The notes under the pieces are model-generated. The model was given only the letters and a program-made list of their open reading frames with translations. It did no database searches and was not told the DNA's origin. A stretch of DNA of 7,907 nucleotides from Bacteroidia bacterium (GTDB lineage Bacteria > Bacteroidota > Bacteroidia > B-17B0 > Aurantibacillaceae), in NCBI GenBank assembly GCA_014379485.1, contig JACMLS010001084.1, positions 1 through 7,907 on the forward strand. The letters are read 5' to 3'. A program made the position numbers and the translations under genes. Of the stretch, positions 1 through 6,550 are shown piece after piece (the first letter of the stretch is position 1; each line of letters begins with the position of its first letter).

Positions 1-570
1 TATTTCTGTAGCGTAGGAAATCCTTTACCCGCTTTTCCCGATCTCAGAAATTTTCCAAATATGATGTATCTTGAGCTGATGGGAACAAAAATTGATTCTA
101 TTCCAAACAACATTGCATTTCTTCAACGATTAAAAATATTTAAATTTTCTTCTACAGATGATACGCTGAAACTGACAAAGAATTTTAAATTCATGCGCTC
201 GCTCAACACACTTATTTTAGAAAGCGTAATTCTTGATTCATGTCCCCGTCCCCCTTTCAGAATAGAAAACCTTAAAATTCTCTCGCTGAAAAATTGCAAC
301 CTACAAGCCATTCCTGAGAATTTAGAAAAAATGCAGAAGCTTGAATCTTTAAATTTAGACAACAATAAACTCACCGCTTTACCACGTGGAATTTATAAAA
401 TGACAAGCCTTACAGTGCTTTCACTGGCCGGAAATAAGATCACAAAAATTCCTGATACCATTTGCCACCTGCAAAAACTCACCATTCTTGATCTGCGTGG
501 TAATACCATCTCAGAAGAGAATAGAGAAGAGATCAAAGCCCTGATTCCGGGAATTAAAATTTTGTATTGA
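1..570 (+). CDS. Leucine-rich repeat protein, C-terminal part (5' end outside the window)
   Basis: The frame is open from base 1 to the TGA at 568-570, giving 189 visible residues. The first ATG, at 61, is very unlikely to be the start, because the 20 codons before it continue the same repeat-rich sequence without a stop. About six to seven LRRs of roughly 23 residues are visible. The clearest are at residues 89-112, 113-135 and 136-158, each following the pattern LxxLxLxxNxLxxIPxxIxxLx (for example S-L-N-L-D-N-N-K-L-T-A-L-P). The repeats around residues 43-88 are degenerate. The protein ends in a half-repeat cap after residue 159 that contains N-T-I-S-E-E-N. LRR domains form curved solenoids that usually bind proteins. 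No catalytic domain is visible, but any N-terminal domain or signal peptide would lie outside the window. The gene converges with the minus-strand operon, with 22 bp between the stop codons. Function and partner are unknown. Confidence 0.85.
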   Translation, partial: YFCSVGNPLPAFPDLRNFPNMMYLELMGTKIDSIPNNIAFLQRLKIFKFSSTDDTLKLTKNFKFMRSLNTLILESVILDSCPRPPFRIENLKILSLKNCNLQAIPENLEKMQKLESLNLDNNKLTALPRGIYKMTSLTVLSLAGNKITKIPDTICHLQKLTILDLRGNTISEENREEIKALIPGIKILY

Positions 571-592
571 GTTTTTTTAAATTTCTGTTTGA

Positions 593-910
593 TCAGTGAA
601 AACCTCCTGACATTACAGCCGAGCAGGAAAAAAATCCTATTATAGGAAACAGAAAAAGGAAAATGATATTGGTGATCCAGGCAGCCGGTTTTTTCAATGC
701 AATGAATACGATCATTGAAACAAGATTAAGCCCGGCAAAAATTAATCCGTAAACAAAAAACAAGAACTCGGGATGAGATTCAATTGCCATAGTTACACCG
801 CACATTAGTAAGTAGCCAACAACATTTGCAAGAGAAATAATCAAAGCGTATTTACCGTTTTTTTCAGGTGCTTTAGATTGTGGCTCGTATAGGTTTTGCG
901 GATGTATCAT
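593..910 (-). CDS. Small three-helix integral membrane protein, unknown function
   Basis: The protein has 105 residues from the ATG at 910. An in-frame TTG at 943 would add 11 residues and overlap the upstream stop, but ATG is preferred. A polar N-terminus of about 20 residues (M-I-H-P-Q-N-L-Y-E-P) precedes three hydrophobic segments, at about residues 21-43, 49-72 and 77-98. Two lysines and a proline (K73-K74-P75) lie between segments 2 and 3. The tail is short and Gly/His-rich. No domain family was recognised. It is the last gene of a minus-strand operon, 29 nt after the stop of the radical SAM gene, so it is probably co-transcribed with the radical SAM and Lgt-like genes. It may be an accessory membrane subunit, but that rests only on position. 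The gene is real on grounds of context, length and clear membrane topology, but the function is not known. Confidence 0.7.
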   Translation of the reverse strand: MIHPQNLYEPQSKAPEKNGKYALIISLANVVGYLLMCGVTMAIESHPEFLFFVYGLIFAGLNLVSMIVFIALKKPAAWITNIIFLFLFPIIGFFSCSAVMSGGFH

Positions 911-939
911 ATCTGATAGATTAAATGTAAAAAAAATTC

Positions 940-2340
940 TCAAACAATCGGTAAATTTTTAACTCTCTCATATACTTTTTTATGTTCATTCCTGTAAAAA
1001 AGATTCATGGTCTCAAACGGAACGATCTGGTGTTCGTTGTTTACAATATGTACGCACGATTTTTTTATGGCGCGCACGTCAAAATTATAAGCGTCAATAA
1101 ATTGCATAATGATAATTCGGAATAAATTTTTGTAACTCAGTTCAGGAGCATTTACCATAGGCAAACAGCAAAGTAACTGGTTAAATTCGCCTTCCAGTTT
1201 TTTATCTACAGGGCTACCTGTGCTGAACATTTTAAGCATGTGCGCTTTCAGTTTTTCGTCCTGCTCATAAACGATAGTGTTTTTTGAATTGTCTAACAGA
1301 TCTGCCGGATTGATAAAACGTGTAAGCGGAAAAACTTCTCCGCCAAGTTTTAAAGCGTAACCCATTACCAGGGCATCAGGATTACAGGGAACCGGAATCA
1401 GATCATCTGCATTAAAAATGTTTGTCTGATTTAAAATGTCTGTTCTTGTTTCTGTAAGTGTGTATCTTTCTGTTGCCGCATCAAAATTTTCATTGCGCCC
1501 CGCCACTTGTACCGGTTGAAATGTTACGCCCCTTACGCAATCCTGTTTCAATGCAAAATCAATTATACTTCCAATCTGGTCTGTGTTTAATCCTCTTTGT
1601 AAAGTAACAACCAGTGTTGTGTTTAGATTTAATTCGTTTAATCTTTCAAGCGCTTTCAACCTGATATCGCGCAGATCTGCACCGCGTAATTTTTGAAGAA
1701 CCGCATTATCCAAACTATCCCATTGCAAATAAATTTCAAAATCCGGCATATAAGTGGCCAGACGTTTTGCAAATTCTTCATCTTGCGCAATGCGGATTCC
1801 GTTTGTATTTATCATTAAATGTTTAATGGGCCGCTTCTTTGCTTCATCTAAAATCTCAAAGAATTGCGGATGCAAAGTAGGTTCTCCTCCGCTTAACTGA
1901 ACAACGTCGGGTTCTTTTTCATTTCCCACAATAAGATCTAACATTTTACAAACTTCTTCTAAGGTTTTATGTCTTCCGGCGGTTGGTGAAGATTCTGCAT
2001 AACAAGTTGGGCAGGTTAAGTTGCAACGGTCTGTAATTTCTAATACAGTTAAACAGGAATGTTGCTCGTGATCAGGACACAAACCACAATCGTAAGGACA
2101 GCCGTGCAGTGTGGGCGTGTTGAAACGATGCGGAATTTCGCTGCGTTTATTATAATTGCGTAAACGTTTGTAATACTCAATATCTGTTGCTATCAACACT
2201 TTTTCGTGTCCGTGATCAGGACAATTTTTGAGCATGTAAACATTATTGTCCATGAACACAATTTTAGCGCTTACTCTTCTTAAGCACGATGAGCAGAGGC
2301 TTATGGTGTAGTCGTAATAGATCCAGTTTCTTTCAGGCAT
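940..2340 (-). CDS. Radical SAM protein of the MJ0619 / tetraether lipid synthase (Tes)-like family
   Basis: The protein has 466 residues. The N-terminal region has a metal-binding look: C16-x2-C19 and C40-P-D-H, rubredoxin/zinc-ribbon-like. A second cysteine set follows at residues 80-96 (H-G-C-P-Y-D-C-G-L-C-P-D-H, then C96), which could hold an auxiliary cluster. The canonical radical SAM motif C106-x3-C110-x2-C113 comes next, with the SAM-contacting G-G-E-P at 151-154. Further cysteines lie at 319, 391, 392 and 429. This order, including H-G-C-P-x-D-C-G-L-C-P-D-H ahead of E-I-T-D-R-C-N-L, is typical of the MJ0619 family, whose archaeal members include the tetraether lipid synthase that joins lipid tails by C-C bond formation. 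The reaction here is not known. The ATG at 2340 is chosen; a TTG at 2364 would add eight residues. The start overlaps the stop of the Lgt-like gene by 8 nt (ATGCCTGA), which indicates translational coupling. Family assignment is firm; a lipid substrate is inference. Confidence 0.88.
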   Translation of the reverse strand: MPERNWIYYDYTISLCSSCLRRVSAKIVFMDNNVYMLKNCPDHGHEKVLIATDIEYYKRLRNYNKRSEIPHRFNTPTLHGCPYDCGLCPDHEQHSCLTVLEITDRCNLTCPTCYAESSPTAGRHKTLEEVCKMLDLIVGNEKEPDVVQLSGGEPTLHPQFFEILDEAKKRPIKHLMINTNGIRIAQDEEFAKRLATYMPDFEIYLQWDSLDNAVLQKLRGADLRDIRLKALERLNELNLNTTLVVTLQRGLNTDQIGSIIDFALKQDCVRGVTFQPVQVAGRNENFDAATERYTLTETRTDILNQTNIFNADDLIPVPCNPDALVMGYALKLGGEVFPLTRFINPADLLDNSKNTIVYEQDEKLKAHMLKMFSTGSPVDKKLEGEFNQLLCCLPMVNAPELSYKNLFRIIIMQFIDAYNFDVRAIKKSCVHIVNNEHQIVPFETMNLFYRNEHKKVYERVKNLPIV

Positions 2341-3094
2341 AATTTCTTTTTTTAATGAGCTCAAACGGTTTTACAAATACTTTCCAATAATAAAGCATTC
2401 CTGCAAAACAAGCTAATTGTATTGAGGAAAAGCCTGCAATTAAAAAGGGGTTTGGTTTTATAAACTCAAAACAAAAACGTTGTAATAAATAAAAGGCCAT
2501 AAAAAGTTTAAATTTTGTTCCATCTTCATAACTGAATTTTTTTTCTCCTGCTCTTATCATTATCCAGATACAGATCAAAACAAAAATTTCATACAACTGA
2601 AGCGGGTGGCGTTTAATACCATCGCCAAAATCAATTCCGGTAAACAAAGAAGTTGCTTTTCCGTAAGTAGTTTCTTTAAGCCCTTCTGCAAAACAACCGA
2701 TACGACCAATAATTAACGCAAGAATGATGGGATAAGTCATCATGTCTCCCGAAGATGTTTTTACTTTAATTAGTTTTTTTACTAATTCAACCCCAATCAG
2801 CCCACCAAGCATTCCGCCAACAACTGTTTTGTTTCCGAAAATAAAAAACACTTTGTTTGCAGCGCCCATAAAGAGCCGTGGATCTTCGGTAAGCGCAAGC
2901 AACCGGCTCCCGATTAATGCGCCACCCGCAGCACCCGCAATAATAAACAAACGCTGCAGGTCACTGATGCTGTCTTTATTTTTCTTTCTCAGGTAAGAAT
3001 AATAACGATAGCCAATAAAAAATGCCAGCAATTCAGTTACAAGATGCGTGGAAATTTCTGTTTTACCGATGTGAATATTGAAAGGGAATTGCAT
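2333..3094 (-). CDS. Lgt-like (prolipoprotein diacylglyceryl transferase family) membrane protein, probably not canonical Lgt
   Basis: The protein has 253 residues, slightly shorter than classical Lgt (about 260-290), with around seven hydrophobic segments including 16-35, 48-68, 119-135, 166-182, 197-212 and 222-242. Lgt-family landmarks are visible: G-K/N-K-T-V-V-G-G-M-L-G-G-L-I-G at 87-101, G-R-I-G-C-F-A-E-G at 130-138, R-H-P-L-Q-L-Y-E at 162-169, and R206-F-C-F-E-F. In classical Lgt the second landmark is G-R-x-G-N-F-x-N-x-E and the first carries a functionally important histidine (F-H-G-G). Here the histidine position is valine and the asparagines are Cys and Glu, so transfer of diacylglyceryl to lipobox cysteines is doubtful. 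The protein resembles a paralogous Lgt-like subfamily. The gene is first in the minus-strand operon, starts at the ATG at 3094, and its stop overlaps the radical SAM start. A shared lipid or lipid-anchored substrate with that enzyme is a reasonable inference, not shown. Confidence 0.85.
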   Translation of the reverse strand: MQFPFNIHIGKTEISTHLVTELLAFFIGYRYYSYLRKKNKDSISDLQRLFIIAGAAGGALIGSRLLALTEDPRLFMGAANKVFFIFGNKTVVGGMLGGLIGVELVKKLIKVKTSSGDMMTYPIILALIIGRIGCFAEGLKETTYGKATSLFTGIDFGDGIKRHPLQLYEIFVLICIWIMIRAGEKKFSYEDGTKFKLFMAFYLLQRFCFEFIKPNPFLIAGFSSIQLACFAGMLYYWKVFVKPFELIKKRNYA

Positions 3095-3257
3095 CTGAAA
3101 GTAAAAATAGGTTTTATCTCTTTCATTCTACTTTTTTCAACAAATTTTGGGAAGATTATTTAGGTTTTATTTGGCAGAGGAGAGCTTTTGATCATCAGGT
3201 TTTTACTGAAAAACGTTTGCCTTTTTTTCGTAAATTCGCTCTCCGATTTTTAATCTT
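3095..3257. promoter_or_regulatory. Divergent intergenic region between the Lgt-like operon and leuS
   Basis: This 163-bp AT-rich spacer separates the two divergent start codons and so must contain promoters for both the minus-strand operon and leuS. The Bacteroidota consensus (TTTG, about 19 bp, TAnnTTTG) is not clearly present. The nearest match for leuS is TAAATTCG at 3231-3238, 20 nt before the ATG, but the TTTG at 3216-3219 lies too close to it to act as its -33 box. No long hairpin or T-box-like structure upstream of leuS was recognised. Confidence 0.4.
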
Positions 3258-6200
3258 ATGGACTATCATTTTAAAGACATTGAACAACGCTGGCAGAAAT
3301 TCTGGGCAGAGAATAAAACTTTCAGAACAGAAGATGCTTCCGCAAAACCAAAATATTATGTGCTGGATATGTTTCCGTATCCGTCAGGCGCGGGTTTACA
3401 CGTAGGCCATCCGCTCGGTTACATTGCTTCAGATATAGTGGCGCGGTATAAACGTCACAAAGGGTTTAATGTGTTGCATCCTATGGGATATGATTCTTTC
3501 GGTTTACCCGCAGAGCAATACGCTATACAAACAGGCCAACATCCTGCAATTACTACAGAGCAAAACATTAATCGCTATAGAGAACAATTAGACAAAATTG
3601 GTTTTTCTTTTGATTGGGAAAGAGAGGTAAGAACAAGCGATCCGGAATATTATAAATGGACGCAGTGGATCTTTATTCAGTTGTTCAACGCCTGGTACAA
3701 TCCGCGCACAAATAAAACAGAACATATTGATTCGCTCATAAAAGTTTTCGAAACAGAAGGTTTTAAAGGAGATCACCATGATATTCTTACCGGAGACATA
3801 GAACATAATCTTGACGCTTTTACTTCTGAAGAATGGAAAAAATTTGATGAGAAAAAAAGATCAGATGTGCTGATGAATTTTCGCATTGCTTATTTGGGTG
3901 AAGCTTATGTAAACTGGTGTCCTGCATTAGGAACTGTGTTGGCAAACGATGAAGTAAAAGAAGGTGTTAGTGAACGTGGTGGATATCCCGTAGAAAAAAA
4001 ATTAATGAAACAATGGAGCATGCGCATTACTGCATACTCGCAACGTTTGTTAGATGGTTTAGATAAAATTGACTGGACAGATTCGCTGAAAGAATCTCAG
4101 CGGAATTGGATTGGGAAGTCTGAGGGGACGAGCTTGCGTTTTAAAGTCCTTACCCCTAACCCCTCTCCACGGGAGAGGGGGACAAAGTTGTATTATCTTA
4201 CGGCTGACGCCGATAAGGCTGCGCTTCTTTTGAAGCTGGCTAAGAATAATAGGAAAGGACCAACTCCATCTGAAGATATTTTGTGGCAGGCTTTGCGAAA
4301 TCGAAAAGTTGGAGGATTTAAATTCAGAAGGCAACATCCGATTAAAATGTTTATTGCTGATTTTGTTTGTTTGGAAAAAAATATTGTAGTTGAGATTGAT
4401 GGTGGTTACCATTTTACCGACGAGCAAAAAAAAGCAGATGAAATCAGAACAAGCGAATTAGAAATCGCACGATTCAAAGTGATTCGATTCACAAACGAAG
4501 AAGTTTTAAACGATCTCGATTCAGTATGTCAACAAATACGCCAAGTGTGTGAGGACTCCCCCTCTCCCATGGAGAGGGGGCCGGGGGGTGAGGACATTGA
4601 AGTTTTCACGACTCGTCCAGACACAATCTTCGGTGTTTCGTTTGTAACGCTTGCGCCTGAGCATGAATTGGTTTCTAAAATTACTACTGATGAATTTCGT
4701 TCTGCGGTTGATGCATACGTTACTATGGCTACAAACCGCAGCGAGCGCGATCGTATGGCCGATGTAAAAAATGTGAGCGGACAATTTACAGGTGCTTATG
4801 CAATTCATCCTTTTACAGGAAAAAATATTCCGGTTTATATTGGCGATTATGTGCTTGCCGGATACGGAACAGGAGCTGTAATGGCAGTACCCGCGCACGA
4901 TGAACGCGATTTTAAATTCGCCACGCATTTTAAATTAGAAAAACCGCAAGTTATAACGCCAACGCGCGAGCATTCGTTCGAAGAAAACTCGTGGGATGAG
5001 AAAGAAGGAAAATTAGTTAATTCTGATTTTTTAAATGGATTGGAAGTAAAAGCCGCCATTAAAAAAGCAATAGAAAAAATTGAAGAGAAAAAAATTGGCA
5101 ACGGTAAAATAAATTTCCGCTTGCGCGATGCCGTTTTTGGAAGACAACGTTATTGGGGAGAACCAATCCCAGTCTACTACAAAAACGGAATTCCGCATTG
5201 TATACCGGAAAATGAATTGCCGCTTGTTTTACCAGAAGTAGATAAATTTTTACCGACAGAAGATGGCGAACCACCTTTGGCAAGAGCAAAAGACTGGAAA
5301 TATAAAGGAGAATTTGATTACGAACACACCACCATGCCAGGCTGGGCCGGAAGCAGCTGGTATTTTTTGCGTTACATGGATGCCAACAACAAAAACGAAT
5401 TTGTTAGTAAAAACGCAGTAGATTATTGGGGAAGTGTTGATCTATATCTTGGCGGAAGCGAACACGCAACAGGACATTTATTGTACGTACGTTTCTGGAC
5501 CATGGCATTAAAAGATCTTGGATTTATTAACGTGGAAGAGCCTGCGAAGAAATTGATTAACCAGGGGATGATACAGGGGAGAAGTAATTTCATTTACAAA
5601 TTGAAGGATGAAAACAAATACGTTTCATTTGGGTTAAAAGATAAATATGAAACCCGAAGACTTTATATTGATGTAAATCTTGTAAGTAACGACGAGTTAA
5701 ATTTAGAGGAATTTAAAAACTTAAAAAACAGTTACCTGGAAGATAATTGTAATGCGGAATTTATCTTAGAAGACGCTAAATATATTTGCGGATATGAAGT
5801 AGAAAAAATGTCAAAATCAAAATGGAACGTTGTAAGTCCAGATAAAATTTGCGCAGAATATGGAGCCGACTGCTTACGCCTCTACGAAATGTTCTTAGGC
5901 CCCTTAGAATTATCAAAGCCTTGGAACACGAACGGAATTACTGGCGTTTACGGCTTCTTAAAAAAATTGTGGAGATTATTTTACGCCTCAAACGATCAAC
6001 GACAAACAACTAACGAAACAACGACAAACGACAAACAACTAACAGTTTCCGACGAAGCACCAACCAAGGAAGAATTAAAAACCTTACACAAAACCATAAA
6101 AAAAATTACAGAAGATATAGATCGTTTTTCTTTCAACACATCTGTAAGTAGTTTTATGATCTGTGTAAATGAACTAACAGAATTAAAATGCAACAAGCGC

Positions 6201-6527
6201 CAGATTCTGGAGCCGTTGTTAATTTTAATTTCACCTTACGCACCCCACATTTCAGAAGAACTTTGGAACAAACTCGGGCACAATGATTCAATCGCTTTCG
6301 AAAAATTTCCGGAATTTAATCCTGAATATTTGGTGGAGAGTAATTTTTCTTATCCCGTTTCTTTCAACGGCAAAACGCGTTTTCAATTAGAACTGCCTGT
6401 AAGTTTAACTGTGCAGGAAATTGAAAAAGAAGTAATGAGCAGGGAAGAGGTTAAGAAATATTTAGGCGATGCGACTCCTAAAAAAATTATTATTGTTCCT
6501 AAACGGATCATTAATATTGTGCATTAA
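3258..6527 (+). CDS. leuS: Leucine--tRNA ligase (LeuRS) carrying an in-frame DUF559 nuclease-domain insertion
   Basis: This is a cytosolic class I aminoacyl-tRNA synthetase that charges tRNA-Leu and edits mischarged products. The 1089 residues include the catalytic HIGH motif as H48-V-G-H51 and KMSKS at 850-854. The editing site in CP1 has the threonine-rich T-T-R-P-D-T at 451-456 and G-T-G-A-V-M-A-V-P-A-H-D-E-R-D at 537-551, whose last Asp matches the conserved editing aspartate. The catalytic-core block L-G-G-S-E-H-A-T-G-H lies near 731-740 and the anticodon-binding helical domain at about 935-1010. Residues 770-850 form the long KMSKS-proximal insertion seen in Bacteroidota LeuRS. A foreign 150-residue block (about 297-446) sits between the strand S-E-G-T-S-L-R-F-K-V and D-I-E-V-F-T-T-R-P-D-T. 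Without it the protein would be about 939 residues, close to the usual length. A second low-complexity insertion lies at about 912-929. The start is the ATG at 3258, giving the family N-terminus M-D-Y-H-F-K-D-I-E. No frameshift or stop is present, so the enzyme is presumably functional. Confidence 0.97.
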   Translation: MDYHFKDIEQRWQKFWAENKTFRTEDASAKPKYYVLDMFPYPSGAGLHVGHPLGYIASDIVARYKRHKGFNVLHPMGYDSFGLPAEQYAIQTGQHPAITTEQNINRYREQLDKIGFSFDWEREVRTSDPEYYKWTQWIFIQLFNAWYNPRTNKTEHIDSLIKVFETEGFKGDHHDILTGDIEHNLDAFTSEEWKKFDEKKRSDVLMNFRIAYLGEAYVNWCPALGTVLANDEVKEGVSERGGYPVEKKLMKQWSMRITAYSQRLLDGLDKIDWTDSLKESQRNWIGKSEGTSLRFKVLTPNPSPRERGTKLYYLTADADKAALLLKLAKNNRKGPTPSEDILWQALRNRKVGGFKFRRQHPIKMFIADFVCLEKNIVVEIDGGYHFTDEQKKADEIRTSELEIARFKVIRFTNEEVLNDLDSVCQQIRQVCEDSPSPMERGPGGEDIEVFTTRPDTIFGVSFVTLAPEHELVSKITTDEFRSAVDAYVTMATNRSERDRMADVKNVSGQFTGAYAIHPFTGKNIPVYIGDYVLAGYGTGAVMAVPAHDERDFKFATHFKLEKPQVITPTREHSFEENSWDEKEGKLVNSDFLNGLEVKAAIKKAIEKIEEKKIGNGKINFRLRDAVFGRQRYWGEPIPVYYKNGIPHCIPENELPLVLPEVDKFLPTEDGEPPLARAKDWKYKGEFDYEHTTMPGWAGSSWYFLRYMDANNKNEFVSKNAVDYWGSVDLYLGGSEHATGHLLYVRFWTMALKDLGFINVEEPAKKLINQGMIQGRSNFIYKLKDENKYVSFGLKDKYETRRLYIDVNLVSNDELNLEEFKNLKNSYLEDNCNAEFILEDAKYICGYEVEKMSKSKWNVVSPDKICAEYGADCLRLYEMFLGPLELSKPWNTNGITGVYGFLKKLWRLFYASNDQRQTTNETTTNDKQLTVSDEAPTKEELKTLHKTIKKITEDIDRFSFNTSVSSFMICVNELTELKCNKRQILEPLLILISPYAPHISEELWNKLGHNDSIAFEKFPEFNPEYLVESNFSYPVSFNGKTRFQLELPVSLTVQEIEKEVMSREEVKKYLGDATPKKIIIVPKRIINIVH
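4146..4181 (+). repeat. Left terminal inverted repeat with perfect GC-rich hairpin
   Basis: The repeat begins GTCCTTACCCC and contains a perfect 9-bp stem (CCCCTCTCC / GGAGAGGGG) around the loop ACG at 4160-4180. Aligned by eye with the reverse complement of the right end, about 31 of 38 columns match, with one 2-nt gap. Read in the leuS frame it encodes V-L-T-P-N-P-S-P-R-E-R-G, a Pro-rich linker. It is far more GC-rich than the surrounding gene. Confidence 0.85.
4558..4595 (-). repeat. Right terminal inverted repeat with perfect GC-rich hairpin
   Basis: The repeat contains a perfect 10-bp stem (CCCCCTCTCC / GGAGAGGGGG) around the loop CAT at 4558-4580, then a G-rich stretch ending GTGAGGAC. 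In the leuS frame it encodes S-P-S-P-M-E-R-G-P-G-G-E-D. The octamer GTGAGGAC occurs on both sides of the hairpin, at 4549-4556 and 4588-4595, which makes the exact right boundary slightly ambiguous. Confidence 0.85.
5997..6043 (+). repeat. Low-complexity repeat insertion inside leuS
   Basis: The 15-mer CGACAAACAACTAAC occurs exactly twice, at 6000-6014 and 6029-6043, and CAACGACAAAC also recurs at 5997-6007 and 6019-6029. The stretch encodes a Thr/Asn/Gln-rich linker (residues about 912-929: N-D-Q-R-Q-T-T-N-E-T-T-T-N-D-K-Q-L-T). It lies between the catalytic core end (G-F-L-K-K-L-W-R-L-F) and the anticodon-binding domain. The base composition is strikingly A/C-rich and T-poor on this strand compared with flanking coding sequence. 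It looks like an expanded simple repeat tolerated in a surface loop. Confidence 0.75.
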
Positions 6528-6550
6528 ACAATTTTTATTTTGCAAACGAA

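Larger units (their letters stand above)
4146..4595 (+). mobile_element. In-frame element encoding a DUF559 (Vsr/PD-(D/E)XK-like) nuclease domain, inserted in leuS
   Basis: The element is a 450-bp (150-codon) block bounded by imperfect inverted repeats beginning GTCCT and ending AGGAC. LeuRS residues about 311-431 form a near-complete DUF559 domain. Recognisable parts are T-P-S-E-D-I-L-W-Q-A-L-R-N-R at 336-349, G-G-F-K-F-R-R-Q-H-P-I at 352-362, F-I-A-D-F-V at 365-370, V-V-E-I-D-G-G-Y-H at 377-385, and V-I-R-F-T-N-E-E-V at 408-416. The candidate catalytic residues E339, D368, E379 and D381, plus H385, are all present. DUF559 proteins are usually free-standing, about 110-130 residues, and related to very-short-patch-repair endonucleases. 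This copy has no start ATG or stop of its own and is translated as part of LeuRS. Intein splice motifs are absent, so it should stay in the mature protein. No target-site duplication is visible: the outer flanks differ. How it moves, and whether its nuclease takes part, is unknown. Confidence 0.85.

Noticed and set aside
571..592. Bidirectional terminator between the convergent genes
   Set aside because: The 22-bp gap has a T-run but no stem that could form a rho-independent hairpin.
593..943. Longer small membrane protein starting at 943
   Set aside because: The codon is TTG. The ATG at 910 leaves the whole membrane region intact and a normal 29-nt gap after the upstream stop.
940..2364. 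Longer radical SAM protein starting at 2364
   Set aside because: That start is a TTG and would deepen the overlap with the Lgt-like gene to 32 nt; the ATG at 2340 gives a compact 8-nt coupling overlap.
3095..3257. T-box or leader attenuator upstream of leuS
   Set aside because: No long stem, leucine-rich leader peptide or T-box core was seen in the 163-bp spacer.
4059..4427. Minus-strand open frame of 122 codons across the inserted element
   Set aside because: It is an antisense shadow of leuS and the DUF559 domain, with no recognisable protein features. The + strand frame has clear domain motifs.
4146..4595. Intein in LeuRS
   Set aside because: There is no Cys/Ser at the start of the block, no His-Asn at its end, and no Hint-type blocks; the ends are inverted DNA repeats and the nuclease is DUF559 rather than LAGLIDADG or HNH.
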